A stretch of 64,000 bases of DNA, from the NCBI RefSeq assembly GCF_001641695.1, contig NZ_LSEF01000063.1:158451-222450 (forward strand), in the 5' to 3' direction. This stretch comes from Bradyrhizobium neotropicale. Lineage in GTDB: Bacteria; Pseudomonadota; Alphaproteobacteria; Rhizobiales; Xanthobacteraceae. Of this stretch, positions 8,064 to 17,756 are shown piece by piece. Position numbers and translations under genes: made by a program. The notes beneath the pieces are model-generated. The model ran no database searches and was not told where the DNA came from. It saw nothing but the letters and a program-made list of their open reading frames with translations. Each line of letters starts with the position of its first letter. The first letter of the stretch is position 1.

Positions 8064-8765
8064 TTAGGTGTTCTCCATTGGCGTGGCGTTCTTGCCGCGC
8101 AGCACGATGTTGAAGCGGTAGCACAGCGCCCATTCGGGCTGGGTGTTCTCGAGATCGAACGACGAGACCATTCGCGCGCGCGCCTTCTCGTCTGGCACCG
8201 AGTTGAAGATCGGATCGAACGGGAACAGCGGATCGGCCGGAAAATACATCTGCGTCACCAGTCGCGTGACGAAGGAGTGGCCGAACACCGAGAGATGGAT
8301 GTGCGCCGGCCGCCACGCATTGTGGTGATTGCCCCAGGGATAGGCGCCGGGCTTGATGGTGACGAAGCGATAATAGCCGGAGGCATCGCTCTGGGTGCGG
8401 CCAGCGCCAGTGAAGTTCGGATCGAGCGGCGCGGGGTGCTGGTCGCGGACATGGACGTAGCGGCCGCAGGCATTGGCCTGCCATATCTCGACCAGCGAAT
8501 TCGCGACGCCGCGGCCGTCCTCGTCGAGGACATGGCCGTGCACGATGATGCGCTCGCCGAGCGGCTCGCCCGCGTGCTGGCGGGTGAGATCATTGTCGCC
8601 CTCACGCACGGTCTCGTGGCCGTAGACAGGGCCGGTGAGCTCCGACAGCGTGTGGCGCATCGGGATCAGGGGCTTGTTCGGCGCGCGCTTGATCGAGCTC
8701 TTGTAGTCGGGCGACAGCGGCAGCGGGTGCGCCTTGTTGCTGTCGACGGGGTAGATGAATGTCAT
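8064..8765 (-). CDS. pcaH: Protocatechuate 3,4-dioxygenase beta subunit
   Basis: Catalytic Fe(III) subunit, 233 residues. The ligand-bearing motifs are visible: GRYVHVRDQHPAPLDPNF, the segment SGYYRFVTIKPGAYPW, and WRPAHIHLSVFG with the two His ligands. N-terminal MTFIYPVDSNKAHPLPLSPDYKSS is typical of PcaH. ATG at 8765 is chosen because AGGAG lies 9 nt upstream; a longer frame to 8813 has no support. Its gap to the upstream dioxygenase gene is 135 bp and contains an AT-rich TATATATTATAAT tract (near 8845-8860) that could hold the pcaHG promoter. Only pcaH, pcaG and a thiolase are present; pcaB, C, D, I and J must lie elsewhere. Confidence 0.95.
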   Translation of the reverse strand: MTFIYPVDSNKAHPLPLSPDYKSSIKRAPNKPLIPMRHTLSELTGPVYGHETVREGDNDLTRQHAGEPLGERIIVHGHVLDEDGRGVANSLVEIWQANACGRYVHVRDQHPAPLDPNFTGAGRTQSDASGYYRFVTIKPGAYPWGNHHNAWRPAHIHLSVFGHSFVTRLVTQMYFPADPLFPFDPIFNSVPDEKARARMVSSFDLENTQPEWALCYRFNIVLRGKNATPMENT

Positions 8766-8900
8766 GGCCAAACTCCTGGCGCCAAACTCCTGGCGAACTT
8801 CCTCCCCGGCCATTTTAGCTCCGACCGGTCAACGCTTCGGCCAATCATTATAATATATAACTAATCGAGGGAAGCTGGTTTAGCGGCCTCCTGCAGCGCC

Positions 8901-9794
8901 CTATTTGATCGGCGGACGCGGCAGTATGGCCTCGCCGGCCTCGAGCCGGTAGGTGTGGTCGAGCGAATACCAGGGCGTCGCGACGTCAGGCTCGGTCGGA
9001 TGCGGCGAATCATGGCGCAGGAACTTGCCGATCAGCGCTTGTGTCACGCCGAACTGCACGTCGCTGTCGATGTGAGGATCGGCGGGATCATAGACCTGCG
9101 AGATCAGCACCTTGAATCCGGGCTTGAAGATCAGGCCATGCAGATGCGCGGGACGATAGGGGTGCCGGCTCTGCGCCTCCAGGAGGCGGCCGACGACACC
9201 GTCGGTCGGAATGGGATAGCCAACCATCATCACCGAGCGGAAGGAGAAGCGTCCATCCTGGTCGGTCGTGAACTTGCCGCGCAGGTTCATGTCGGCCTGC
9301 TCGGGATCCTGGTTCTCATAGAGACCGACCGGCGAAGCGTGCCAGATATCGACCTCGGCGCCCGCGATGGGACGACCGTCCTTGTCCACCACACGGCCGC
9401 TGACGAACAGCGGCGCACCCGGCGTATCGGAACGAACGATCGACCCGCCATTCTCCACCCGCGGTGAGTTCAATCGCCAGAACGGTCCGAGCAGTGACTG
9501 ATCCGTCTCCGTGTTGCCCTGATCGCCATTGTTCAAGAGGCACACCAGCGAGGAGACGCCGAGCGAACCCGCCATCAGCACGGCTTCATTATGCGTGTCG
9601 GTCGTGAGCTTGCCGAGCTCGACCAGGATCGCCGCGGCGTCGCGGAATTCCGCCTCGGTCAGGCGGACATCGCGGACGAAGCCGTGCAGGTGCTTGACCA
9701 GGGAGATCATGATCTGGCGCAGCCGCGGATCGGACGTCCGCTCCATCACGGCCAATGCCGAGGCCGTGACGTCCTGCTCACGCTCGATGATCAT
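8901..9794 (-). CDS. Intradiol ring-cleavage dioxygenase, hydroxyquinol 1,2-dioxygenase type
   Basis: Non-haem Fe(III) dioxygenase of 297 residues. It has the N-terminal helical linker domain found in catechol and hydroxyquinol 1,2-dioxygenases (about residues 1-100) and the catalytic beta-sandwich: GAEVDIWHASPVGLYENQ, MNLRGKFTTDQDGRF and HPYRPAHLHGLIFKPG, which contain the Tyr/Tyr/His/His iron ligands. The VGLYENQDPEQADMNLRG segment is closer to my memory of hydroxyquinol enzymes than to CatA, but substrate is inferred. ATG at 9794 has AGGGAG upstream. It sits between the thiolase and pcaHG, all reading leftward, which suggests a second ring-cleavage entry beside protocatechuate. No maleylacetate reductase is adjacent. 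Confidence 0.85.
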   Translation of the reverse strand: MIIEREQDVTASALAVMERTSDPRLRQIMISLVKHLHGFVRDVRLTEAEFRDAAAILVELGKLTTDTHNEAVLMAGSLGVSSLVCLLNNGDQGNTETDQSLLGPFWRLNSPRVENGGSIVRSDTPGAPLFVSGRVVDKDGRPIAGAEVDIWHASPVGLYENQDPEQADMNLRGKFTTDQDGRFSFRSVMMVGYPIPTDGVVGRLLEAQSRHPYRPAHLHGLIFKPGFKVLISQVYDPADPHIDSDVQFGVTQALIGKFLRHDSPHPTEPDVATPWYSLDHTYRLEAGEAILPRPPIK

Positions 9795-9810
9795 GGGTCA
9801 TTTTCTCCCT

Positions 9811-9891
9811 GTCATTCCGGGATGGTCCGAAGGACCAGACCCGGAATCTCGAGATCCCGGATTCCGCCCTACCGGGCGGCTCCGGGATGAC
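9811..9891. repeat. Family B intergenic repeat, copy 1 (GTCATTCCGGG...)
   Basis: Imperfect palindrome of about 80 bp starting GTCATTCCGGGATGGTCC and ending GGCTCCGGGATGAC, with internal ACCCGGAAT and ATTCCG arms. It fills the gap between the thiolase and dioxygenase genes. Similar elements are at 11251, 23801 and, more diverged, 31734. Confidence 0.7.
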
Positions 9892-9909
9892 GGGCCGCTA
9901 CGCGTCCCG

Positions 9910-11118
<1,209 letters not shown>

Positions 11119-11250
11119 CGTTGTTCTCCCTGAATGCCGCGGTTCGGCCAAAATTCTTCAATGACGGCGGAGTTTTAGGAGGGCGCCCGCGGCAGGTCAA
11201 TTGACGGTTTCGCGGGGCGCGTATTCGACCAAGCGCCATGAAACTCCGCT

Positions 11251-11348
11251 GTCATTCCGGGGCGCCCGAAGGGCGAGCCCGGAATCCATAACCACCGATC
11301 GGGGCTATGGATTCCGGGCCTGCGCCTGTCGGCGCATCCCGGAATGAC
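11251..11348. repeat. Family B intergenic repeat, copy 2
   Basis: Palindrome of 98 bp beginning GTCATTCCGGGGCGCCCGAA and ending CGCATCCCGGAATGAC, with inner arms CCCGGAATCCATA and TATGGATTCCGGG. It lies in the 429-bp gap between pcaF and mutS. The rest of that gap holds a CTTGGAG / CTCCAAG inverted pair near 11455-11485 and the family D element. Confidence 0.75.
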
Positions 11349-11486
11349 GACCGAGAATGTGTCGACCGCGTTCCACAACACGGACAACGTGGAAAACCCG
11401 CCTCCCCCGGCCAAACCGATAGGAGGGTGGTGCGAAATTTTGTAGGTTGCGCCGCTTGGAGCACGGTCAGAACCGCACTCCAAGCC

Positions 11487-11543
11487 TCTTGTTTTTGACG
11501 CGTTTTCTTCACGCGAACCGGTGCCCACTTCACTCGAAAACGC
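11487..11543. repeat. Family D 57-bp repeat, copy 1, abutting mutS
   Basis: The segment from TCTTGTTTTTGACGCG to CTCGAAAACGCT is nearly identical to 41843-41900. It has GCGTTTTC / GAAAACGC outer arms around ACGCGAACCGGTGCCCACTT. It ends 4 bp before the preferred mutS ATG and contains an in-frame GTG at 11521. I recall this sequence as frequent in Rhizobiales intergenic DNA. Confidence 0.7.
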
Positions 11544-11547
11544 TCTG

Positions 11548-14286
11548 ATGACGACCCAACAGCCCATCCCCGCGCCCGCCCCTGAACCCACGCCCGCGCC
11601 ACAGGCGGAAACTTCTGCGCGCGTGACGCCGATGATGGAGCAGTACCTGGAGATCAAGGCGGCGCATCCGGGCCTGCTGCTGTTCTACCGGATGGGCGAT
11701 TTCTACGAATTGTTCTTCGAGGATGCCGAGATCGCCTCCAAGACGCTCGGCATCGTGCTGACCAAGCGCGGCAAGCATCAGGGCGCCGATATTGCGATGT
11801 GCGGCGTGCCGGTTGAGCGCGCCGAGGATTATCTGCATCGCCTGATCACCGCGGGCCACCGGGTCGCGGTGTGCGAGCAGACCGAAGATCCCGCCGCCGC
11901 CAAGGCGCGCGGCAACAAGAGCGTGGTCCGTCGCGGCGTGGTGCGGCTGGTCACCCCGGGCACGCTGACCGAGGACACGCTGCTCGATGCACGCGCCAAC
12001 AATTATCTGCTGGCGATTGCGCGCGCCCGCTCCTCCGCCGGCGGCGACCGCTTCGGGCTCGCCTGGATCGACATCTCCACCGCCGAATTCATGGTGACGG
12101 AGTGCAGCGGCGGCGAGCTCGCCGCGACGCTGGCGCGCATCAATCCGAACGAGGCGATCGTCACCGACGCGCTTTATGGCGACAGCGAGCTCGGGCAAAC
12201 CTTGCGCGAGCTGCCGGCGGTGACGCCGCTGACCCGCGATGTCTTCGACGGCGCCACCGCCGAGAAGCGGCTGTGCGACTACTTTGCAGTCGCCACCATG
12301 GACGGGCTGGCGCAGCTCACGCGTCTGGAGGCAACAGCCGCGGCCGCTGCCGTGACCTACGTCGACCGTACCCAGGTCGGCAAGCATCCGCCGCTGTCGC
12401 CGCCGGCGCGCGAAGCGTCGGGCGCGACCATGGCGATCGATCCTGCCACCCGCGCCAATCTCGAGCTGACGCGCACGCTCGCGGGCGAGCGCCGCGGCTC
12501 GCTGCTCGATGCCATCGACTGCACGGTGACCTCGGCCGGTTCGCGCCTGCTTGCGCAGCGGCTCGCGGCACCGCTGACGGATGCGGCGGGCATCGCGCGT
12601 CGGCTCGATGCGGTCAGCGCTTTCGCTACGGATTCAGCCGCGCGCGAGGACATCCGCAGCATCCTGCGCGGTGCTCCCGACATGTCGCGCGCGCTGGCGC
12701 GGCTCTCGGTCGGCCGTGGCGGACCCCGCGACCTTGCAGGCATCCGCGACGGCATCGTGGCCGCCGACCAGGTGCTGGCGCGGCTCTCCGAACTCGACCA
12801 GCCGCCACAGGAGATCGCGACCGTGATGGCGGCGATGCAGCGGCCGTCGCGCGAGCTGGCGGCAGAATTTGCCGTCGCGCTCGCCGAGCAATTGCCGCTG
12901 ATCAAGCGCGACGGCGGCTTCGTCCGCGAGGGCTACGAGCCCGCGCTCGACGAGGCCCGCAATCTGCGCGACGCCTCGCGGCTCGTGGTGGCCTCGATGC
13001 AGGCGCGCTACGCCGACGACACAGGCGTCAAAGGCCTGAAGATCCGCCACAACAACGTGCTCGGCTATTTCGTCGAGGTGACGGCGCAGCACGGCGACAA
13101 GCTGATGTCGCCGCCGCTGAATGCCACCTTCATCCACCGCCAGACGCTGGCGGGCCAGGTGCGTTTTACCACTTCAGAGCTCGGCGAGATCGAGGCCAAG
13201 ATCGCCAATGCCGGCGACCGCGCGCTCGGGCTCGAGCTCGATATCTTCGAGCGGCTCTGTGCCAAGGCGCTGGCGATCAGCGACGATCTGCGCGCCGCCG
13301 CGCACGCCTTCGCGCTGCTCGATGTCGCAACGTCGCTGGCCAAACTCGCGGTCGACGACAACTACGTGCGGCCCGAGGTCGACGGCTCGCTCGGCTTTGC
13401 GATCGAGGCCGGCCGCCATCCCGTGGTCGAGCAGGCCTTGAAGCGCAATGGCGAGCCGTTCATTGCCAACGCCTGCGATCTCTCGCCGGCGCCTGGGCAA
13501 AAGTCCGGCCAGCTCTGGCTGCTCACCGGTCCCAACATGGCCGGTAAGTCGACCTTCCTGCGCCAGAACGCGCTCATTGCTCTCCTCGCGCAAATTGGCA
13601 GCTTCGTGCCGGCCTCGCGCGCGCGGATCGGCATCATCGACCGCTTGTTCTCGCGCGTCGGCGCCGCCGACGATCTCGCCCGCGGCCGCTCCACCTTCAT
13701 GGTGGAGATGGTCGAGACCGCGGCGATCCTCAACCAGGCCGGCGAACGCTCGCTCGTGATCCTCGACGAGATCGGCCGCGGCACCGCGACCTTCGACGGC
13801 CTGTCGATCGCCTGGGCGGCGATCGAGCATCTGCACGAGAGCAACCGCTGCCGCACGCTGTTCGCCACTCACTATCACGAGCTCACCGCGCTCTCGGCCA
13901 AGCTGCCGCGGATGTTCAACGCGACGGTGCGGGTGAAGGAATGGCAGGGCAACGTCGTGTTTCTGCACGAGGTGCTGCCGGGCTCGGCCGACCGATCCTA
14001 CGGCATCCAGGTCGCAAAGCTCGCGGGCCTGCCGCCGGCGGTGATCACGCGCGCGAAATCCGTCTTGGCAAAGCTCGAGGCGCAGGATCGCGGCCAGACC
14101 GCGCGCGCCCTCGTCGACGATCTGCCGCTGTTCGCGGTGCCCTCGCGCGCCGCCGCCGAGGACGCACCGCCGAGCGAGGCCGACTTGTTGATGGAAGCGG
14201 TGAAAGCGCTGCATCCCGACGAAATGACGCCACGCGAGGCGCTGGATGCGCTCTATGCCTTGAAGGCCAAGCTGCCGAAGCAGTGA
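11548..14286 (+). CDS. mutS: DNA mismatch repair ATPase MutS
   Basis: Mismatch-recognition clamp ATPase of 912 residues. The N-terminal mismatch-binding motif is GDFYELF (F52, E54, the Phe-x-Glu wedge). The ATPase domain has Walker A GPNMAGKST (661-669), Walker B LVILDEIGRGTATFDG and the FATHYHEL switch region. The extension MTTQQPIPAPAPEPTPAPQA is Pro/Ala-rich and probably disordered. I prefer ATG at 11548 over GTG 11521, because the GTG and the nine codons after it fall largely inside a repeated intergenic element. No mutL is nearby. Transcribed alone; the downstream gap is a family A repeat. Confidence 0.97.
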   Translation: MTTQQPIPAPAPEPTPAPQAETSARVTPMMEQYLEIKAAHPGLLLFYRMGDFYELFFEDAEIASKTLGIVLTKRGKHQGADIAMCGVPVERAEDYLHRLITAGHRVAVCEQTEDPAAAKARGNKSVVRRGVVRLVTPGTLTEDTLLDARANNYLLAIARARSSAGGDRFGLAWIDISTAEFMVTECSGGELAATLARINPNEAIVTDALYGDSELGQTLRELPAVTPLTRDVFDGATAEKRLCDYFAVATMDGLAQLTRLEATAAAAAVTYVDRTQVGKHPPLSPPAREASGATMAIDPATRANLELTRTLAGERRGSLLDAIDCTVTSAGSRLLAQRLAAPLTDAAGIARRLDAVSAFATDSAAREDIRSILRGAPDMSRALARLSVGRGGPRDLAGIRDGIVAADQVLARLSELDQPPQEIATVMAAMQRPSRELAAEFAVALAEQLPLIKRDGGFVREGYEPALDEARNLRDASRLVVASMQARYADDTGVKGLKIRHNNVLGYFVEVTAQHGDKLMSPPLNATFIHRQTLAGQVRFTTSELGEIEAKIANAGDRALGLELDIFERLCAKALAISDDLRAAAHAFALLDVATSLAKLAVDDNYVRPEVDGSLGFAIEAGRHPVVEQALKRNGEPFIANACDLSPAPGQKSGQLWLLTGPNMAGKSTFLRQNALIALLAQIGSFVPASRARIGIIDRLFSRVGAADDLARGRSTFMVEMVETAAILNQAGERSLVILDEIGRGTATFDGLSIAWAAIEHLHESNRCRTLFATHYHELTALSAKLPRMFNATVRVKEWQGNVVFLHEVLPGSADRSYGIQVAKLAGLPPAVITRAKSVLAKLEAQDRGQTARALVDDLPLFAVPSRAAAEDAPPSEADLLMEAVKALHPDEMTPREALDALYALKAKLPKQ

Positions 14287-14292
14287 CAATGC

Positions 14293-14406
14293 CGTAGGGT
14301 GGATTAGCCGAAGGCGTAACCCACCACCTTTGTCGCCGCTCGAGAAGAGGTGGGTTACGCTTGGCGGACTGCGCTTCGCGCAGCCGCAGAGCTAACCCAC
14401 CCTACG
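14293..14406. repeat. Family A intergenic repeat, copy 1 (CGTAGGGTGG...CCACCCTACG)
   Basis: A 114-bp palindrome whose ends are CGTAGGGTGGATTAGC and GCTAACCCACCCTACG, with inner arms GCGTAACCCACCACCTTTG and GAGGTGGGTTACGC. It lies between the converging mutS and chemoreceptor genes. Five copies are in the window (14293, 26285, 27761, 38094, 48181), all intergenic. Confidence 0.85.
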
Positions 14407-14420
14407 ATCCGGGTGCCCGG

Positions 14421-16097
14421 CTATGCCCTTGCCGCGATCGCGGCGGCTTCCGCGGCGGCGCGCTGCATGCTGGTCGACATCTCGTTCGTCACCGTGCTCT
14501 GCTCCTCGACTGCGGCCGCCGTCGACGTCACATATTCACTGACACTGTTGATGGCGTGCTTGATCGAGCCGAGCGCGCTGACGACGTCGCCGGAAATGCC
14601 ATTGAGGCTGCCGATCTCCTGGGCGATCTTGTCGGTCGCCTGCTTGGCCTGGTTGGCGAGGCTCTTCACTTCGGAAGCGACCACCGCAAAGCCGCGGCCG
14701 GCCTCGCCTGCACGGGCGGATTCGATCGTGGCGTTGAGCGCCAGCAGATTGATCTGCCCGGTGATGCTGTTGATCATCTCGACGATACCGCTCATCGCCT
14801 GCGCCGCCTCGGTGAGGCGCTGGGCCTGCGCATCGGCGGCCGCGACCTGCTCCACCGCGCCCAGCGCTGTCTCGCGCGATTTCGTCATGGCTTCGGAGAT
14901 TTCCCGCACCGAGGCGTTCAGCTCCTCCGAGCCGGAGGCAACCGACTCCATCATGCCGCGGACGCGTTCATTGCCCATGCGGACCAGCACCTGCTTGGTG
15001 GTATCGGCCGCGTATTTCACGACCTTGAACGGCTTGCCGTTGAGATCGAGGATGGGATTGTAGGAGGCCTGGATGTAGACCTCCTTGCCACCCTTGCCGA
15101 TACGCTTGTATTCGCCCGCCTGGTACTGGCCGCGGTTGAGCGCCGCCCAGAACTCACGATAGGCCGCGCCGTCGCGGTCCGACGGCTCGACGAACATGCT
15201 GTGGTGGCGCCCCTTGATCTCGTCGAGCGAGTAGCCGAGCGCACCGAGGAAATTGGGGTTGGCGGTGATGATCGTGCCGTCCATGTTGAATTCGATCACC
15301 GCCTGCGCCTTCCCGATCGCCGCGATCTGACCGGCGAGGTCAGCGTTCTTCAGCTTCTCTGCGGTGACGTCGGTTGCGAATTTCACCACGCCGAACGGCT
15401 TGCCGGCCTCGTCGAGCAGCGGATTGTAGGAGGCAAGGATCCAGACTTCGCGGCCACCCTTGCCGATGCGCTTGTATTCGGCCGCCTGGTACTGGCCGCG
15501 GTTGAGCGCGGCCCAGAACTCGCGATAGGTCGCGCTGTCGCGTTCAGCCTGCGGCACGAACAGGCTGTGATGCTTGCCCTGGATCTCGCTCAGCGAATAG
15601 CCGAGCGCATTGCGGAAGTTCTCGTTGGCGGTGACGATGGTGCCGTCGAGCTTGAACTCGATAACGGCCTGCGCGCGGCTGATGGCGGCGATCTTCGACG
15701 CATCCGCCATGCTGCGAATCTTCTTCTCGGTGATATCGGTCGCGATCTTCACGACCTTGACGGGCTTGCCGGCGCCATCAAGCACCGGATTGTAGGACGC
15801 CTCGATCCAGACCTCGCGGCCGCCTTTGGCGATCCGCTTGAATTCGCCGGCCTGGGCCTCGCCGCGGTTGAGCTGCGTCCAGAACGCCTTGTACTCGGCG
15901 CCATCGCGCTGATCGGCCGGCATGAACATGGCGTGCTTCTTGCCGTTGATCTCCTCGCGGGAATAGCCGAGGGCGCCGAGGAAATTCTGGTTGGCGTCGA
16001 GGACCGTGCCGTCCATGGCGAATTCGATCACGGCCTGCGAGCGGCCGATGGCGGCAAGCTGCGCTTCTGAGTCACCGCGGGACTTGCGACCAAACAT
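14421..16097 (-). CDS. Soluble methyl-accepting chemotaxis protein with three tandem PAS domains
   Basis: Chemoreceptor of 558 residues with no signal peptide or membrane helix, so cytosolic. Three PAS units of about 122 residues follow one another (starting near residues 13, 135 and 257), each with the pattern QAVIEFxxDGT, LGYS, EFWxxLNRG, GKGGxEVW and ASYNPxLD. Copies 2 and 3 are the most alike, indicating internal duplication. A short receptor signalling domain follows, with the conserved hairpin tip INLLALNATIESARAGEAGR and FAVVASEVKSLA; no HAMP is visible. Such receptors often sense redox or energy state through haem or FAD. ATG at 16097 has GGAGA upstream. No che genes are adjacent, so it must feed a distant array. 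Confidence 0.92.
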   Translation of the reverse strand: MFGRKSRGDSEAQLAAIGRSQAVIEFAMDGTVLDANQNFLGALGYSREEINGKKHAMFMPADQRDGAEYKAFWTQLNRGEAQAGEFKRIAKGGREVWIEASYNPVLDGAGKPVKVVKIATDITEKKIRSMADASKIAAISRAQAVIEFKLDGTIVTANENFRNALGYSLSEIQGKHHSLFVPQAERDSATYREFWAALNRGQYQAAEYKRIGKGGREVWILASYNPLLDEAGKPFGVVKFATDVTAEKLKNADLAGQIAAIGKAQAVIEFNMDGTIITANPNFLGALGYSLDEIKGRHHSMFVEPSDRDGAAYREFWAALNRGQYQAGEYKRIGKGGKEVYIQASYNPILDLNGKPFKVVKYAADTTKQVLVRMGNERVRGMMESVASGSEELNASVREISEAMTKSRETALGAVEQVAAADAQAQRLTEAAQAMSGIVEMINSITGQINLLALNATIESARAGEAGRGFAVVASEVKSLANQAKQATDKIAQEIGSLNGISGDVVSALGSIKHAINSVSEYVTSTAAAVEEQSTVTNEMSTSMQRAAAEAAAIAARA

Positions 16098-16339
16098 CAA
16101 GGAATCTCCGTTTCAAAATAAGACCGACGGGAAACAGCGTGTCGGAACCGGTGGTCATGACCAGGCGGCAGCGCTGCCGGACTCCAAACAAATCCCGCGA
16201 GATCCGAGCGATCGAAAGAACCGTCAAAATGCGTGCTGACGGAATCGGATGCGGGTACGCAGTGTTGATTCGTACGGGAAAAGCTCGAACAAAGTTCTAA
16301 CAAAAGGGGCGGAAGTACCCGTCGCGCCTGTCCGCAATC

Positions 16340-17149
16340 TCACGACGCCCGAAGCGCCTTGCGCGTCGCACGCCGGCCGTTCCACCAGAGCGTCAGATTC
16401 CAGCTGACGCAGGTCGCGAGCGCCAGGCTCAAGCCGATCGCAGAGCCGAACCACACCACGGCCACGTGCATGACCGCGATCGCCATGCCGAATCCGAGCA
16501 GCCCCCAGGCGGAATTGGCGAGCACTGCCGCGGTCGGCGGACCGCCGATGCGCGGATGGAGGATCACCATCATGCTGGTGAAGACGATCGGGTAGAGCGC
16601 GATGACGCCGGAGACCCGCGGGCCGACCCAGCCCGACGTCGAGACCACGATCGCGACCAGGGTCGCAACCAGGGTCGCACGAAACGGAATGTCGTACCAG
16701 CGGCGCGTGACCAGCGGCATCTTCACATGGCGGTAGCGCGCCAGCAGCGGAATGCAGATACCGAACGCGATCAGATTGACGGCGAGCCCGGCCGCCAGCG
16801 TCCAGTCGAACAGACGGATGATCGACGCGAGCACGATCCAGACCGCGACTGCGCTTCCGCAACTCACCAGAAGACTACGCCGCTGCGCCAGCACGACATA
16901 AATGAGCCCGAGAACGATCGTCGCCGCATTGACCGGCAGGCTCGCCAGCGCGCCCTGCGCAATGAAGGCGGCGTCATGGTCGAGCGCGAGGAAGACGTAG
17001 GAGGGACCGGCCGAGATCGGCAGGGTCGCCACCAGCGCCCCGATCACCGGCCCCGAACGCTCGGTGATGATCGACGCCGACACGACAAACGCCGCGGCGA
17101 TCGCCATGCGCAATACGAGGAGGAGGATGAAGTGGAGCTCGGGGGGCAT
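16340..17149 (-). CDS. Polytopic membrane protein of unknown function
   Basis: Protein of 269 residues with roughly eight hydrophobic segments, starting MPPELHFILLLVLRMAIAAAF and ending in a short basic tail (RRATRKALRAS). Conserved-looking features are ATLPISAGPSYVFLALDH in an early loop and SGVIALYPIVFTSMMVILHPRIGG. I do not recognise a named family with confidence; it resembles uncharacterised inner-membrane proteins with two repeated bundles. ATG at 17149 is chosen because translation before it is Arg/Ser-rich and lies over a repeat-like GC hairpin. The OsmC gene is 43 bp upstream on the same strand. The 16098-16339 gap shows no gene. Confidence 0.7.
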   Translation of the reverse strand: MPPELHFILLLVLRMAIAAAFVVSASIITERSGPVIGALVATLPISAGPSYVFLALDHDAAFIAQGALASLPVNAATIVLGLIYVVLAQRRSLLVSCGSAVAVWIVLASIIRLFDWTLAAGLAVNLIAFGICIPLLARYRHVKMPLVTRRWYDIPFRATLVATLVAIVVSTSGWVGPRVSGVIALYPIVFTSMMVILHPRIGGPPTAAVLANSAWGLLGFGMAIAVMHVAVVWFGSAIGLSLALATCVSWNLTLWWNGRRATRKALRAS

Positions 17150-17192
17150 TTTTTTGCTTCTTACCGTCCCCTGGAGGGGGAGGGTAAGAAAA

Positions 17193-17702
17193 TCACACCC
17201 GCTGCATCGAGACCGAAACCTTCGGCCCGTTCTTGATGGTCTGATAGACCACGCAATAGCGCTCGGTGAGCTTGAGCAGCAGATCGAGCTTGTCCTGCGG
17301 CGCATCGGTGTCGACCTCGAAGCGCAGGCGGATCTCGGCGAAGCCGACCGGCGTCTCCTTGTCGACGCCGAGCGTGCCGCGGAAATCGAGATCGCCTTCG
17401 GCGTAGACGTTACCGGTCTTCAGCGGCACCTCGATCGCGGTCGCGACCGATTTCAGCGTGACGCCGGCGCAGGCGACCAGCGCCTCCAGCAACATGTCGC
17501 CCGAGCAGAGCTCGAGGCCGGAGCCGCCGGTGGCCGGATGCAGGCCAGCCATCGCGATCGCGCGGCCGGTCTCGACCTTGCAGGCGATGCCATCACTGTC
17601 GGTCGAGCCCTTCGCCTTCAGCGTGATCAGTGCGGCTTTGGGATCGGTCTTGTAGCGCTCCTTGATCGGAGCCTGCATCTGGCGCAGTTCGGCGGCGTCC
17701 AT
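17193..17702 (-). CDS. OsmC/Ohr-family protein
   Basis: Protein of 169 residues in the OsmC fold. The helix DMLLEALVACAGVTLKSVA carries the first conserved Cys and LTERYCVVYQT the second, the pair that reduces organic hydroperoxides in Ohr/OsmC. An additional Cys is in GLELCSGD. Members with this spacing are often annotated only as OsmC-family, so peroxidase activity is inferred. ATG at 17702 follows GGGAGA at good spacing; six further residues upstream are unlikely. The neighbouring sulfonate-type ABC importer reads the same way but begins a separate run. Confidence 0.88.
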   Translation of the reverse strand: MDAAELRQMQAPIKERYKTDPKAALITLKAKGSTDSDGIACKVETGRAIAMAGLHPATGGSGLELCSGDMLLEALVACAGVTLKSVATAIEVPLKTGNVYAEGDLDFRGTLGVDKETPVGFAEIRLRFEVDTDAPQDKLDLLLKLTERYCVVYQTIKNGPKVSVSMQRV

Positions 17703-17756
17703 GTTGTTCTCTCCCGGCAAAATCGCCCCTCGATGTACCGGCTTGAGGGGAGATTG

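Noticed and set aside
14361..16070. A 569-codon plus-strand frame opposite the three-PAS chemoreceptor, with an apparent threefold repeat
   Set aside because: The repeat pattern is inherited from the PAS duplications on the coding strand; there is no independent gene evidence.
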